Shown here: positions 1 through 10,719 of the stretch, piece by piece
Position numbering within the stretch: the stretch's first letter is position 1
Layout of the letters: each line of letters opens with the position of its first letter
Assembly: GCA_014281115.1 (NCBI GenBank)
Contig: JACONQ010000021.1
Span: forward strand, 930,001-994,000
Direction: 5' to 3'
From: Laburnicola sp. R22_1
Lineage: Eukaryota > Ascomycota > Dothideomycetes > Pleosporales > Didymosphaeriaceae
DNA length: 64,000 nucleotides
Position numbers and translations under genes: made by a program
Notes under the pieces: model-generated
Database searches by the model: none
Seen by the model: the letters and a program-made list of their open reading frames with translations, nothing else
What the model was told of the DNA's origin: nothing

Positions 1-449
1 TTTGCCGTTAGAAAAGGGAACCAGAGATTCTAGCCCAAAACATAGACAGGAGACGAGGAGAACTGAGCAGAGAAGACGTAGAAGTATAAGTACCAACAGC
101 AATCTCTCTAGTGTTAAGAAAAACAAGCGTCGATTAATAGAGGAACAACCTTAGAAGTTAGAGAGGTAATAATTAATGTTTATACTAGTGACTGCTACAG
201 CAGTAGATGTATTAGAAGCAGGCATCCGCTCGCAGGAGAGAAGGTGTATTAGAAGTAGGTGTATTAGGAGCAGACATATTGGGAGCAGGCAGGCCTGAGC
301 AAAACGTTAGAGGCAGACGCGGGGGTAATTCGCTTCAGGCTGCTTGCCCATATACCACCTTCCGCAAACAGATTGTAAATAAGGATTCAAAAGAAAGAAA
401 AATGGAAAGAAAGAAAGAAAGATGATTAGATAAGATAAGTGCCACGCTT
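1..449. other. Purine-rich flank, no gene recognised
   Basis: No open reading frame of useful length and no recognisable motif. The stretch is rich in AGA/GAAG runs and contains many stop codons in all frames. It is the left flank of the hAT element. It does not resemble the right flank at 9601 onward, so the two flanks do not show a simple interrupted host sequence. Confidence 0.5.
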
Positions 450-475
450 GCAGACCTGCCAACAATCAAGCCGCT
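450..475 (+). repeat. hAT left terminal inverted repeat
   Basis: Starts GCAGACCTGCCAACAATCAA and pairs with the inverse of the right terminus at 9575-9600. It is followed by several subterminal TTGGCTTG-type copies up to about 640. Confidence 0.75.
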
Positions 476-735
476 AACAAGCGCTTGATTGTTTGGCTTG
501 AGCTTGGCTTGGTTCTATCAATCCAAGCTAACGTGTAGTAATTTGCTAACAAGCCAAGCTAAGGAGGGAAGGCTTGATTATTTGGCTTGTTAGGCTTGAT
601 AAAAAGTAGGCAGCAGAGTGGTTTTAGGCCAAGTTTAATAACGTTTTCAAGGCTGCTGTACAGACGATCTCGCGACACTTTTCTGGTGTTGTACCAGTAC
701 GGTAGTCAGCTTATCGATAGCTAAGTTACCTACTA

Positions 736-2869
736 CCGTGGGTCACCACCTCGTGCACGGCCCCACCTCGTGCACGGCCAACACCAAATCTCCCGCACTT
801 TCAGAATCGCTTTACACCACCAATATACACCCAATAGAGGCTGCCCTAGAGTCGTTCAAATCGCTGAAGCTTGGAGAGAAGCCTAATTATACTCAGACTG
901 CGAAAAAGTACGGTGTTAATCGAACGTTGCTGTCGAAGCGTCACCGCGGGGTTATCAGCAGCTATGCGGAGAAAGTCGATAATATGCGCCTTCTCAACTC
1001 TACACAGGAAACTGAGCTCGTACAATATATTGATAAGCTCTGTGTACGAGGGCTACCACCTACAAGGGAGATGATACGGAATTTCGCAGCAGAAATAGCA
1101 GGAAAAGAGCTAGGAAAAAACTGGGTTGATCGCTTTATTGCGCGGCATCACATTAAGCTTATATCTCAATAGGTATCTAGCATCAATTCTACACGCCACA
1201 GAGCTGACTTTGCCTTTAAATACGCCCTATATTTTAAGCTTCTAGACTAGAAGATAACTTAGTATAATATTAAGGCTCGCAATATCTACAATATGGATAA
1301 GAAGGGCTCCTTAATTAGGGTGCTGTTAAAAATAAAGCGTGTGTTCTCCCGCTATCAATATGATCACAGAGGCGTGAAACAAGCACTCTAGGACGGCAAT
1401 AGGGAGTAGATAACTACAATAGCCTATATTTGCGCCGACAGCAGCTATCTCACGCCTGCGCTGATTTATTAGGCTGTTTCTGGCAAGATATAAGACTTAT
1501 GGCTTCAGGATTTCGACCCTACAGAGCACAAAACCTTCTTCGCCTTATCGCCCAGTGGATGGACTAACAACAAGCTAGGGCTCTTATGGCTTAAACAGGT
1601 GTTTAATCGCGAAACAAAAGCAAAGGCAAGACGATTATATTATTTACTTATCCTTAACAGCTATAGCTCACATATATCGATGGAGTTTATTAAGTTTTGC
1701 GACAACAATCGGATTCTTCTGGCCATCTATCCTCCCCACGCTACCCACACCTTGCAGCCGCTTAACATCTGCCTTTTTAAGCCTCTATTAACTGCCTACT
1801 TAAACAAGCTCTCCAAGTTCATATATAGCTATCAGGGCATCTCCGCGATTACAAAAAGAGACTTCTTCCGCTTGTTTTATAAGGCCTGGCATACAACGTT
1901 TAAGGAAAAGACAATCTTAACGGCTTTTTAAGTCACAGGGCTTTCGCTGTTAGACTTAGAGGCTATACTTAAGAAGTTTAAAATAGAGGAGACTAAGAGG
2001 CCCTCATTAAGCGATAGTACTACTTCCGTACTTAGCGCTTTAGATTAGAGAAAGATTGAGCGATTACTGCGCTAGGTAGTGGAGGATATCTACGATTAAC
2101 GCTCCTAACAGCTAAGCTAGACGATTCACGTGATGGCTGTACAAAAATAGCTCCTCCAGCATGAAAACAAGCGACTTAGAGGGGCCTTTGTTAATAAGAA
2201 GAAGCGCTGTTAACGTGGCAGGCCTCTATTACTTAAGGCACCGTAGGAGTATAATAGTAGAGCTATATTCTAGTTGCCATCTAAAGTCAAGGACGCCCGC
2301 GATCGCTAAGCACAAAAGGATGCCAACAAGCAGCTACTACAACAATAGAAGTCCAAGGAGATTAAGCGTAGGGAGTAGCAGAAGCAGGAGAAGGCTACTA
2401 TGCTTAAAGAGAGGCAGCGCATGAGAGAGGTGGCCAAAGAAATACGCCTTTAAGAACAGCGCGAGAAGGCCGTGTAGTGCGAAGAAGCTAGGATCGCGCG
2501 CGAAGCCAAAAAGCAACTCCAACAAGATATACAATTCTCCAAAAAGGGTAATAGACGCCGTTAAAAGGCCTTTGCACTACCTCCTTAAGTCGCTGAGGAG
2601 ACAGAGGATGTTGGTGTGGATATATCATCTGTAGTTGATGTGGTGCCTACACCCGGCCCTGCCACGCGTACCCGCAAAGTACGCCTCCCACAGAGGTATC
2701 GCACGTAGTTTATCGTTACCAATCAATCAAATAGGTCCTTAAAAGCCCTCCACTAAAAAATCTCGCGATAATACAATATATATGCGACTCTACAGCTGCA
2801 AAAGTTGTGGGTGTGGGCATCTGGAAACCGTGCACCAGGTGGGGCCGTGCACCAGGTGGTGACCCACGG
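736..2869 (+). mobile_element. Pogo/Fot1-type DNA transposon P1, 2134 bases
   Basis: Flanked by TA target duplications at 734-735 and 2870-2871. The terminal inverted repeats are about 43 bases, start CCGTGGGTCACCACCT, and have about two mismatches between ends. Each contains two tandem copies of CCACCTCGTGCACGGCC (G for C in the right end) at a 17-base period. The right TA is shared with the next element P2, so one of the two landed on the TA already flanking the other. It encodes a decayed DDE transposase. Confidence 0.88.
828..2710 (+). pseudogene. Decayed pogo-type transposase of P1
   Basis: The reading frame begins around an ATA at 828 where the homologous element P2 has its ATG, so the start codon seems lost by G-to-A change. 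The N-terminal part has the pogo Psq-like helix-turn-helix (ALESFKSLKLGEKPNYTQTAKKYGV), followed by a second DNA-binding helix-turn-helix region containing LPPTREMIRNFA. Many in-frame TAG/TAA stops follow. The DDE region is still visible: YNMDKKG near 1290, LILNSYSSH near 1650 and THTLQPLN near 1750. The second and third catalytic Asp have become Asn (family consensus LILDGHGSH and LQPLD). The C-terminal tail is Lys/Glu-rich. It cannot encode an active enzyme. Confidence 0.8.
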
Positions 2870-2871
2870 TA

Positions 2872-4996
2872 CCATGGGTGCGGGGTCAATGCGCGCCGAG
2901 CCTCAATGCGCGCTCAACACGAAAACACCTCAAGCTTCAACACCACCTATCGCTACCAATATGGGGTCAATTGAGGCTGCGCTTGAAGCGATACAATCGC
3001 AAGAACCTGGAGACTCTATCAACTATACAAAAATCGCGAAGGAGCATAGCGTTGTACGCTCTACGCTCACCCGGAGACACCAGGCTGTAACGCAGTCGCG
3101 TACAGCTGAGGGAATCAACTGACAAAAACTTCGCCCTCAATAGGAGCAGGAGCTTATACGCTATATCAAAAAACTCACTTAGCGAGGCCTACCACCTACA
3201 CGGCAAATAATCCAGAACTTTGCAGCCTGTATAGCCAAAACAAGCGTTAGCATGTACTGGGTTGATCAGTTCGTTAAGCGACACAGCATTGATCTAGTTT
3301 CAAGATAGACAGCTAGAATGGACAGCAATCGCCACAAAGCCGACTTAGAGACAAAGTACAGCCTATATTTCGACCTACTACAGCAGAAAATTAGCCAATA
3401 CAATATCGAGCCTCAGCACACGTACAATATGGACGAAAAAGGCATCCTACTAGGCATTACTACTCGCTCAAAGCGGATCTTTAGTAGGCAGCTGTACGAG
3501 AGCAAGGAGGTGAGGCAGGCTATTCAGGATAGTAGCCGTGAGTGGATTTCGCTCCTAGCCTGCATATGCGCCGACGGATCGGCTCTAGATCCAGCCCTCA
3601 TCTATTAGGCTGCCTCAGGTAGCCTACAATCAAGCTGGGTTGAAGAAATTAACCCTTAGGAACACTCAGCCTTTATCACCTTATCGCCTTCTGGCTGGAC
3701 AAATAACGAGATAGGCCTCGCGTGGCTTAAGCAGGTGTTCGATCACTATACTAAGGAGAAAGCTAGACGCTCCTACTAACTACTTATCCTTAACGGCCAT
3801 AGATCCCACCTTACTATGGATTTTATCAATTGCTGTGACCGAAATAGGATACTCCTAGCTATATTTCCGCCTCATTCAACGCATACGCTACAGCCGCTTA
3901 ACGTTGTTATGTTTAAGCCTCTCTCCACTGCCTACTTAGCTGAGCTCTCAGCCTTCCTACACAGGTGCTAGGGACTATTGTCAATCGCAAAAAGAGACTT
4001 CTTTAGCCTATTCTGGAGGGCTTGGGGTAGCTTGTTTAGGAAGCCATTGATTATTAAGGCCTTTAAGGCTACTAGCATATCACCACTTAACCCAGAGGTT
4101 ATACTTAAGAGATTCACTAAGACCAGCCTACCTAAGCGGGAATTAAGAGAAAGCTCAACCTTAGTACTTAGCGCGTCTGACTGGAGGAAAATCGACCAGC
4201 TCCTAAAGGCTGCAGTAGATATAGGGAATAGTAATAAGGCAAAGAAGCTAAGCCGAACAGTGCACTTAATTGCCGTACAAAAACAGCTACTACAGTATGA
4301 AAATAAGAGACTAAGAGCAGCACTAGGCAATAAGAAGAGGCGTAGGAAGCGTGGCAAGCCTTTGCTGGATAACCAGCCTACTAAGTACTTAGGGGGTGCT
4401 GTTTTCTGGTCCCCAAGGAAGGTGCAGGAGGCACGTGATCGTCTATAGCAAAAAGAGGCCAAGGCAGAGCAGCTAGTACTCCAAAAAACTGAGGCAGCTA
4501 AGGCTTAGAGGGCTAGCTAGCAGCTGAAGGCTAGACTACTCTAAGAGAAGCGCGTTGCGAGGGCTGAGGCTTAGGCAGCTTAAGCGAAGGCAAAGGCGGA
4601 TTAGGCAGCTAAGCGAGCCCAGAAGCAGCAGGCTCGCAGGGCTCAGCAACACTACAAGAATTGTATATAAATAGCTAAGAAAGGTAGCAAAAAGGCATTA
4701 AGGCTACCTAAGCAGGGTATAAGGGAAAAAAAGCTTATTAATAAGGCTATAGATGCTGCTGAGGCCTTAGGTGCTGCATCACAGCCTCTACAGCCTCAGT
4801 CGCGCCGGGGCCAGAATATTAGAACTCCGAGTAGATTTTTATAGCTATAATTAATTATTAAGATTTATAGACCTCATCACCAGAAATTCTTATAATAATA
4901 GCAATTGTAGGGAGCTCTGCAGCTTCAAGTTTAGCTGAGCTGGTTTGGTGTTGAGCGCGCATTGAGGCTCGGCGCGCATTGACCCCGCACCCATGG
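2872..4996 (+). mobile_element. Pogo/Fot1-type DNA transposon P2, 2125 bases
   Basis: Flanked by TA at 2870-2871 and 4997-4998. The terminal inverted repeats (about 48 bases, nearly perfect) start CCATGGGTGCGGGGTC and contain two copies of TCAATGCGCGC at a 17-base period. It sits directly against P1 with a single TA between them. The sequence is a relative of P1 and P5 at the protein level, but the terminal repeats are unrelated. Confidence 0.88.
2961..4849 (+). pseudogene. Decayed pogo-type transposase of P2
   Basis: ATG at 2961 opens MGSIEAALEAIQSQEPGDSI, the pogo N-terminal helix-turn-helix. The frame is broken by a TGA at 3120 and several later TAG/TAA codons, with readable blocks at 3318-3608 and 3978-4448. 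The first catalytic Asp is present in YNMDEKG (near 3426). The second and third are Asn in LILNGHRSH (near 3785) and THTLQPLN (near 3885). The tail from about 4190 is Lys/Arg/Ala-rich and likely coiled-coil. All the breaks I examined are explicable by C-to-T or G-to-A changes. Confidence 0.8.
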
Positions 4997-5007
4997 TAGT
5001 ACCGGTA

Positions 5008-6795
5008 AGCTAGCGCAGCCGGTTGTGAGACACCCAGGGATATGAGACACCGCGCAGAAATCCTCCACCCCTCAAAAAAATCGCGATATCTCCACATCCA
5101 CCCTACCAAAATGGCCAATCGTGAGGCAGCAATTCAAGCAGCTATTACCGATCTTAATGCTGGCGTTTTTCCTAGTCAACGAGCTGCTGCAAAGGCACAC
5201 AACATCCCCCTAGCCACGCTCTCGAGGCGCGTACGCGGTTCACAAAACTGGCAAAACAGCCACGTATACCAGCAACAATTAACTCCACAACAAGAGGACT
5301 TCCTTGTACAATGGATACTTGAAGAGGACGCACGCGGGTATCCTCCTTCTCACGCTCGTACACGAGAAATGGCGAATCGAATCCTAAGGATGAACGGCGA
5401 GCCCACGTTAGTGGGTAAACACTGGATATCCCACTTCATCAAACGCAACCCACGCGTCGCCTCTATTGTGGGTAGGAAGATTGAGGCTGCGAGAGCTAAG
5501 GGAGCAACTCAGGAGGCAATACGCGAGTTTCTTGAGCTCTATGAGCAGCTCCGCGTTGAGCTGAACATACGCAATAAGGATACATGGAATATGGACGAGA
5601 CTGGCAAGGCCCTAGGTGTATGTGCAAACACCAGAGTACTCGCAGACAGCCAGAAAACAAAGGCTTACTATCAGTCGCCAGAGAATCGCGAGTGGGCGTC
5701 GATAATCGAGTGCGTTTCGGCAATGGGCAAGAAGCTGAGGCCTGCGGTTATTTTCAAAGGCAAACACCTACAGAGCACCTGGTTTCTATTAATAATACCT
5801 AACTAGCTATACGCAACCTTAGAGAATGGCTGGACATCTAACGCGATTAGCGTTAAGTGGCTGCAACGCGTATTTCTGCCAGAAACTGCGCCCTCGGAGG
5901 ATCGCTGGAGGATGCTGATTTTGGATGGCCACGGCAGCCATGTGGACCTAGACTTCCTATGGATCTGCAAGCAGAATAAAGTCAGGCTTCTATTTCTCCC
6001 TGCTCACTCATCTCACGTTCTGCAGCCCCTAGATCTCTCTGTTTTCTCAGTAGTAAAACAATTCTATCGCCAGCAGATCCAGGAGTTATCACACCTTGAT
6101 GATGCTGCCCCAGTCAAAAAGGAACGCTTTATTACTGCCTACCACGTTGCCAGAGAGGGTGCAATCACTGAGAGAGTTATTCGCGCTGGATGGGCTACTG
6201 CAGGCATCTGCCCATTAAACATTGAGCGAGTAATTAACTCATCTCAAGTCGCTCGAAGGCCTGTTACGCCACCTCGCCAGAATCAAGCTCAACAACCAAT
6301 CGAGAGCTATCTCTCTACCCCCCGCGGCCCTCGTGATCTGTTTATAGCTTAGCGAGCGCTTCACAAAGAGCAGAGTATAGGCCGGAAGGTTCACCAACTG
6401 TTTGAAAAAGCTGGCAAGGCAATTGCAGTTGCAAATACTCGCTCAGTAGCGCTAGAAGCAGAGAACAAACGATTGCAGAGCCAACTTGAGGCTCTTAAGC
6501 CTCAAGCACCACGAAAGAGGGTTCGTATGGACCCAAATCAACGCTTTGCCAACGTAGATACGATTAAGATAGCAGTAGAGGCCTCTAAGCTTATAGAGCA
6601 ACAAAACAATAGTCCTGACAAAGAAAAGGAGGCAGAAAAACTAGCAGCAGAAGTAGCAGCTAAAACTCTGCAATCTATGTGTAGTGAGTGGCAATTGTAA
6701 TTACGCTGAATCAATTATCGCGATTTTTTGAAGGGTGGAGGATTTCTGCGCGGTGTCTCATATCCCTGGGTGTCTCACAACCGGCTGCGCTAGCT
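5008..6795 (+). mobile_element. Pogo/Fot1-type DNA transposon P3, 1788 bases
   Basis: Flanked by TA at 5006-5007 and 6796-6797. The terminal inverted repeats are long (about 60 bases, near perfect) and start AGCTAGCGCAGCCGGTTG. They contain two copies of TGAGACACC at a 17-base period. Of the six pogo elements this is the best preserved: the transposase is interrupted by only two in-frame TAG codons. Confidence 0.9.
5111..6700 (+). pseudogene. Nearly intact pogo/Fot1-type transposase of P3 with two TAG stops
   Basis: From ATG 5111 (MANREAAIQAAITDLNAG) to TAA at 6698 is 529 codons in one unbroken frame, apart from TAG at 5804-5806 and TAG at 6350-6352. Order: Psq-like helix-turn-helix (about residues 5-50), second helix-turn-helix of the CENP-B/Tc5 type with YPPSHARTREMANRIL (about 75-100), and a DDE domain. 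The three catalytic Asp are all present, in WNMDETG (near 5586), LILDGHGSH (near 5920) and HVLQPLD (near 6016). The C-terminal part has a leucine-spaced coiled coil (ALEAENKRLQSQLEALK). The first TAG sits where related proteins commonly have Trp before LYAT, consistent with TGG to TAG. It would act in the nucleus, cutting its own terminal repeats. Confidence 0.88.
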
Positions 6796-6878
6796 TACTA
6801 GTAAGCGGCCAGCCACCTCCAGCGACAAGCGTCTTTAGCTATCACCCTGTCTTTTCAGCTACACTAAGCTTATTTATT

Positions 6879-9365
6879 ATGCCGCTGAAGCAGTTAAAAC
6901 GCGCGCGCAATAGCGCTGCAATCCCTAAGCCGCACAAACGCGCCAAAATAGCCGCCCGAGGCACGTCTACCCAGCCGATTGAGCTGGATAATACGCAATT
7001 GACGCTGTCGCAGCGCCTATCGCCGCGAGCTACCTTTGAGTCGCGATTCCGCGAGTCGCAGAATGAGGATAGTATCGTCCCGCCCACCGAGGGCAGCGAC
7101 GCTGCAACAGTAGCTACAACAGACGTCGGAGAGCCCGCCAAGGGTGTTGACGAGGACGGTGACAAGAGCCTGGACGCGCACCTAGAGGACGACTTTGACG
7201 GGCTTGATTTCAAGCGTATACCAAAATATATAAAGCCGTTAGCGACACAGCGCGCAAAGAGGAGCTGGGTATACCTTTATGGGTACCGCGTTGCGCTGCT
7301 TAAGGAGCCGAATCGGCTCTTCTTTGTCTGTCGATACTGCCATTAGCACAAGATTATAGACGCTGGAGGCGCAGGCATATATGAGACGACGCTGTCAACG
7401 TCGACAACAGCCCGCCACCTAAGCCAGAAAAAGCGCGGTCATGGCTATCTACCGCCGGGAAAAGAAGCAGAGAAGCGCGAGATAAGCCACCTACGCCGAG
7501 TCCTTGTAGGCGGCAAGATTAGCGTCTCTCAAGATGTCGCTAATGAGCTCAGCGGCTTCAATACTCAGCACTTCAGGCTTGCTGCCGTCAGTTGGCTTGT
7601 CGAGAACAATCACCCGTTAAGAGAGTTTGAGTCACCAGCATTTCGACAGCTGATTGCGGCTGCTAACCCAGAGGCCGAGGCTGCGTTGTGGTCCTCTCGC
7701 ACGAGCGTCTCAGGCTTTGTTTTGCGACTCTACGACCACCTAAAGCCTCAGGTAGCCTTGGAGCTGTCCCAGGCGCTGAGCAAGATCCACCTTAGCTTTG
7801 ACAGCTGGACGACAAAGGGCGGCAAGCGCGGGTTTCTAGGTGTCGTTGCCCACTTCGTCAGCAAGCGTGGCGAGCTTCAGGATTTACCTATAGCGCTGCC
7901 GCTGCTAGCAGGCGCTCATAGTGGCGAGAGGATGGCAGAGGTTATTAGCCAAACAATGCAGCAGTTCGGCATCAATCCGCTCAACGTTGGTTACTTCGTA
8001 CTTGATAACGCGAGTAATAACGACGCTGCTGTCCGTGAGTTAGCGCAAGAGATGGGTTTCAGCGCGCCTCATCGCCGCCTCCGCTGCGGCCCTCATACTC
8101 TTAACCTTGTTGGCCAGACTCTGCTCTGGGGCAAAGAAGCTAATGCTTTCGACAACGACGCCAGCAAGCTTTTTGAAGAGAGCGAGTTTATGACCGAGTG
8201 GAGGCGCGACGGCCCGCTAGGCGTCCTGTTAGACGTTATCAACTACATCAAAACGCCGCAACAGTATGCGCTTTTTGCTGACTTTCAGCGTCTCTCACAC
8301 CGCGACCTGCCTGCCAGCGCGACAGCCGAAGACCGCAAGATACTTGAGCCTGTTAAGCCTGTCGTTACGCGCTGGAACTCCTAGTACTCTTGCTTTGAGC
8401 GTGCTTGTAAGCTGCAGCCTGCTGTCGCTGCGTACGCCAATCATCACATAAAACGTATCCGCGATGAGGACACGTACGCCACAACTCGGGGTAATAAGCT
8501 GCCAGAGGCGCAGCCATGGATGCGATCTGACGGGCTCTTAGCGCATGACTGGGCGGTCGTTACTGAGTATATGGACGCTCTGAGGCCACTGAAAGCGGCA
8601 ACAAAGCGCCTAGAGGGACGCGGCCAAGGCGGACATTTTGGCGCGATTGCTGAGATTATTCCAGTCTTTGAGCATATCCTGACATACTACGAGCAGCGCG
8701 TTAAAGCCTACGAGGCTGTTAACTATAACGCGCACGACGAAGCGCCTGAAGACCACCTTGCTGCCAATCTACGCGCAGCTTGGGCGAAAGCCAACGCTTA
8801 CTACGCCAAGCTTGACCACTCTCCAGCCTACTACGCTGCTACGATCCTCCATCCCTACTACAAAACATACTGTGACATCGCCTGGAGCGACAAACCTGGG
8901 TGGCTTGAGGAGAACAACCGCGCGTTTCGCGCGCTTTGGGCGGAGTACAACACCTCACCGCCCGTACGTCGGCGCCCCGCGGTGCTCCCCAACGACATGG
9001 ACGACGCGATCGAGAGCCTTATCAATCCTAACGCGACTGGCAACATTAATATCGAGCCAGATGAGTATGAGCGATGGCGGAGAAGCGAGCCGCGCGCTGA
9101 GAAAGGTACTGAGTATGCAAACAACCCTATAAAATATTGGGTAACGTTGCGCGATCGATACCCTACCCTCAGCAAGCTTGCACTTGACGTACTCTCTATT
9201 CCAGCATCAAGCTGTGAGTGTGAGCGCATGTTTAGTGAGCTTGGCGATCTTCTTGAGCCTCGGCGACGCTCTATGGGACCTCATTTATTGGCGGCTATAC
9301 AATGCGTACGACGTTGGCAGAAAGGGGTTTGGGCAGCAACAACCAGCTTAAGGAGGTACCAATAA
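6879..9365 (+). pseudogene. hAT transposase with two in-frame TAG stops
   Basis: ATG 6879 (MPLKQLKRARNSAAIPKPHK) begins an 828-codon frame that ends at TAA 9363. It is interrupted only by TAG at 7344-7346 and TAG at 8382-8384. An N-terminal basic region is followed by a BED-type zinc finger (FVCRYCH at about residue 151, with the downstream His in ARHLSQKKRGH). The RNase-H-like core includes LSFDSWTTKGGKRGFLGVVAHF and GYFVLDNASNND. The C-terminal hAT dimerisation region reads IPASSCECERMFSELGDLL (about residues 775-793). The first stop lies inside the zinc finger (CAG to TAG is the simplest origin). The second lies in RWNS*YS, where Trp is usual in the family. Both fit RIP-type transitions. 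Confidence 0.88.
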
Positions 9366-9574
9366 GCACTGCAGAGATGGACTTGCTATACAGCATGTGC
9401 AGCGAGGATTCAGGCAGTGAGTAGTTGCTATACAGGGCGGTCAAACTTACATAGTACAATCAAGCCGTTTATCAAGCTCCAATCCAAGCTACCAAAAAAA
9501 AGCTTGTTAGGCCTAACAAGCCAAGCCTCATGACTCCAAAACAAGCCTCAAGCCAAGTCGAAGGCCACGGCTTG

Positions 9575-9600
9575 TTTGGCTTGATTGTTGGCATGTCTGC
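9575..9600 (-). repeat. hAT right terminal inverted repeat
   Basis: The inverse complement reads GCAGACATGCCAACAATCAA, with one mismatch to the left end. The adjacent stretch 9465-9575 holds subterminal CAAGCC/GGCTTG copies. Confidence 0.75.
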
Positions 9601-9911
9601 TGGGGATGGTGAAGTATAAAGAGGGGGTGTGGGATACGGCGCTTGTGGCGTCGGTTGCGGAGAAGGTTGTGACGTTGGAGGAAGATGGACAGCCAGCGGT
9701 GGAGGAGGAGTTTTCGCTACAGGAGGTTCCGAGGATTGGTGGGGAGGAAAAGTGGGTGCTGCCCGAAGAGAGTCTTTTTCATGATGTGAGGGTGGATGTT
9801 TTGGAGGAGTCGAGGGTTAGGGCGGTGGTTACGTGTAAGAGATGGCGGGGCGATGGGGGACTGGAGGAGGTGAGGTTGAGGTTTGAAGGCGAGCGTTGGA
9901 TTAAGGAGTAG
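9594..9911 (+). pseudogene. C-terminal end of an unrecognised host gene abutting the hAT end
   Basis: An open frame runs from inside the hAT terminus to TAG at 9909, about 100 codons of GC-rich sequence unlike the mobile elements. The product is acidic, with alternating beta-like segments (for example VVTLEEDGQPAVEEEFSL and VRAVVTCKRWRGDGG). I do not recognise the family. There is no plausible start outside the transposon repeat, so I read it as the 3' part of a gene whose 5' part was removed or separated by the hAT insertion. It could also be a short intact gene starting at the ATG at 9607, but I see no promoter room for that. No function is proposed. Confidence 0.4.
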
Positions 9912-10719
9912 AAACGCGATAGATAGCCTACATGTTTATATTATGAAACAAGATCAGGCTAGAATAGATTCAGTAATAGTAGTGCTGTCGATCGCTAGGT
10001 TAGGATGGAGAGAGGTACCTAGGTAGTCGTGGTAGTCAAGATCCACCCTCACACCTCACGCGAGTTCGCGTGCTGGTTTTGCTAGGGTTTCGTGGCACAG
10101 CGTTCTGCCACCTCAACAACCATCAACAGCGGCCATTGTGCCTCCCTCAACAGAAATGCGCCATCTCTGCGCCATCCCCGATGTCGATCTACTATGAACT
10201 GCTTCCTTTGAGCACACTACTTCGCTCCTAGATGCGCATCGACAGCCCCTCGTGGGGCTCCGCAAGCTACCCCACTCGCAACGCGAACCGCTCCACCACA
10301 GGCGCAGAGGACATTAGGAGCGAGACAACTACGTTGTTTACACAATAGTGCTGCACGCCAAAACACAAATAGAGCATCCTCTTCGAAGCCGTATCGCCCT
10401 CTAGGCCCGATAAAGTCCAACTTCTACGACCTCGTCTGTCTGGTTTCCTCCACAGGAGATCAAGGCACACGAAACACGGAAACAGGCAAAATACATTATG
10501 AACGACACGGTAGACACACAGGAAGAGGGCGGCGGTGTTTGTAAAGAAGCGGTCCCTTTTGCCATAGCAGTAGGGATTGTTTTTGCTATCACGCTGCTCT
10601 CTCAACCTCGACCCCAGTAACAAGTATGGCAGTCCCGTCGTGCAGTGGAAACCCTATACTCAAACGAATTTCAGCACTAAGTGTCTTAACGCCATAATTT
10701 CTGTAAAGCATGTAGAGGC
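9912..10719. other. Intergenic stretch with no confident gene
   Basis: GC-moderate sequence with several short open frames on both strands, none resembling a known family. A 40-codon frame at 10498-10620 (+) encodes a short polar N-terminus and one hydrophobic segment (AVPFAIAVGIVFAITLL). It could be the last exon of a small membrane protein, or chance. The 3' end of the minus-strand Diels-Alderase-like gene borders this stretch on the right. Confidence 0.4.

Larger units (their letters stand above)
450..9600 (+). mobile_element. hAT-family transposon, about 9.15 kb with three nested pogo elements
   Basis: The ends form imperfect terminal inverted repeats: GCAGACCTGCCAACAATC at the left (from 450) matches the reverse complement of the right end (to 9600) with one mismatch. 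Both subterminal regions (about 470-640 and 9465-9590) are packed with copies of TTGGCTTG/CAAGCCAA in both orientations, as expected for hAT subterminal transposase-binding repeats. The interior carries one hAT transposase pseudogene (6879-9365) and three pogo-type elements (736-6795). Without those three the element would be about 3.1 kb. I could not find an 8-base target duplication at either plausible boundary (CAG... or GCAG...), so the ends may have been rearranged or the exact termini differ by a few bases. Confidence 0.8.

Noticed and set aside
738..800. Apparent coding start within the P1 terminal repeat
   Set aside because: The frame there would need a GTG start inside the inverted repeat; fungal elements of this type start later at ATG, which P1 seems to have lost.
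3968..4462. A 164-codon minus-strand frame opposite the P2 transposase
   Set aside because: The plus strand carries recognisable transposase tail sequence; the reverse frame is Ser/Leu-rich because it is opposite a Lys/Arg-rich coiled coil.
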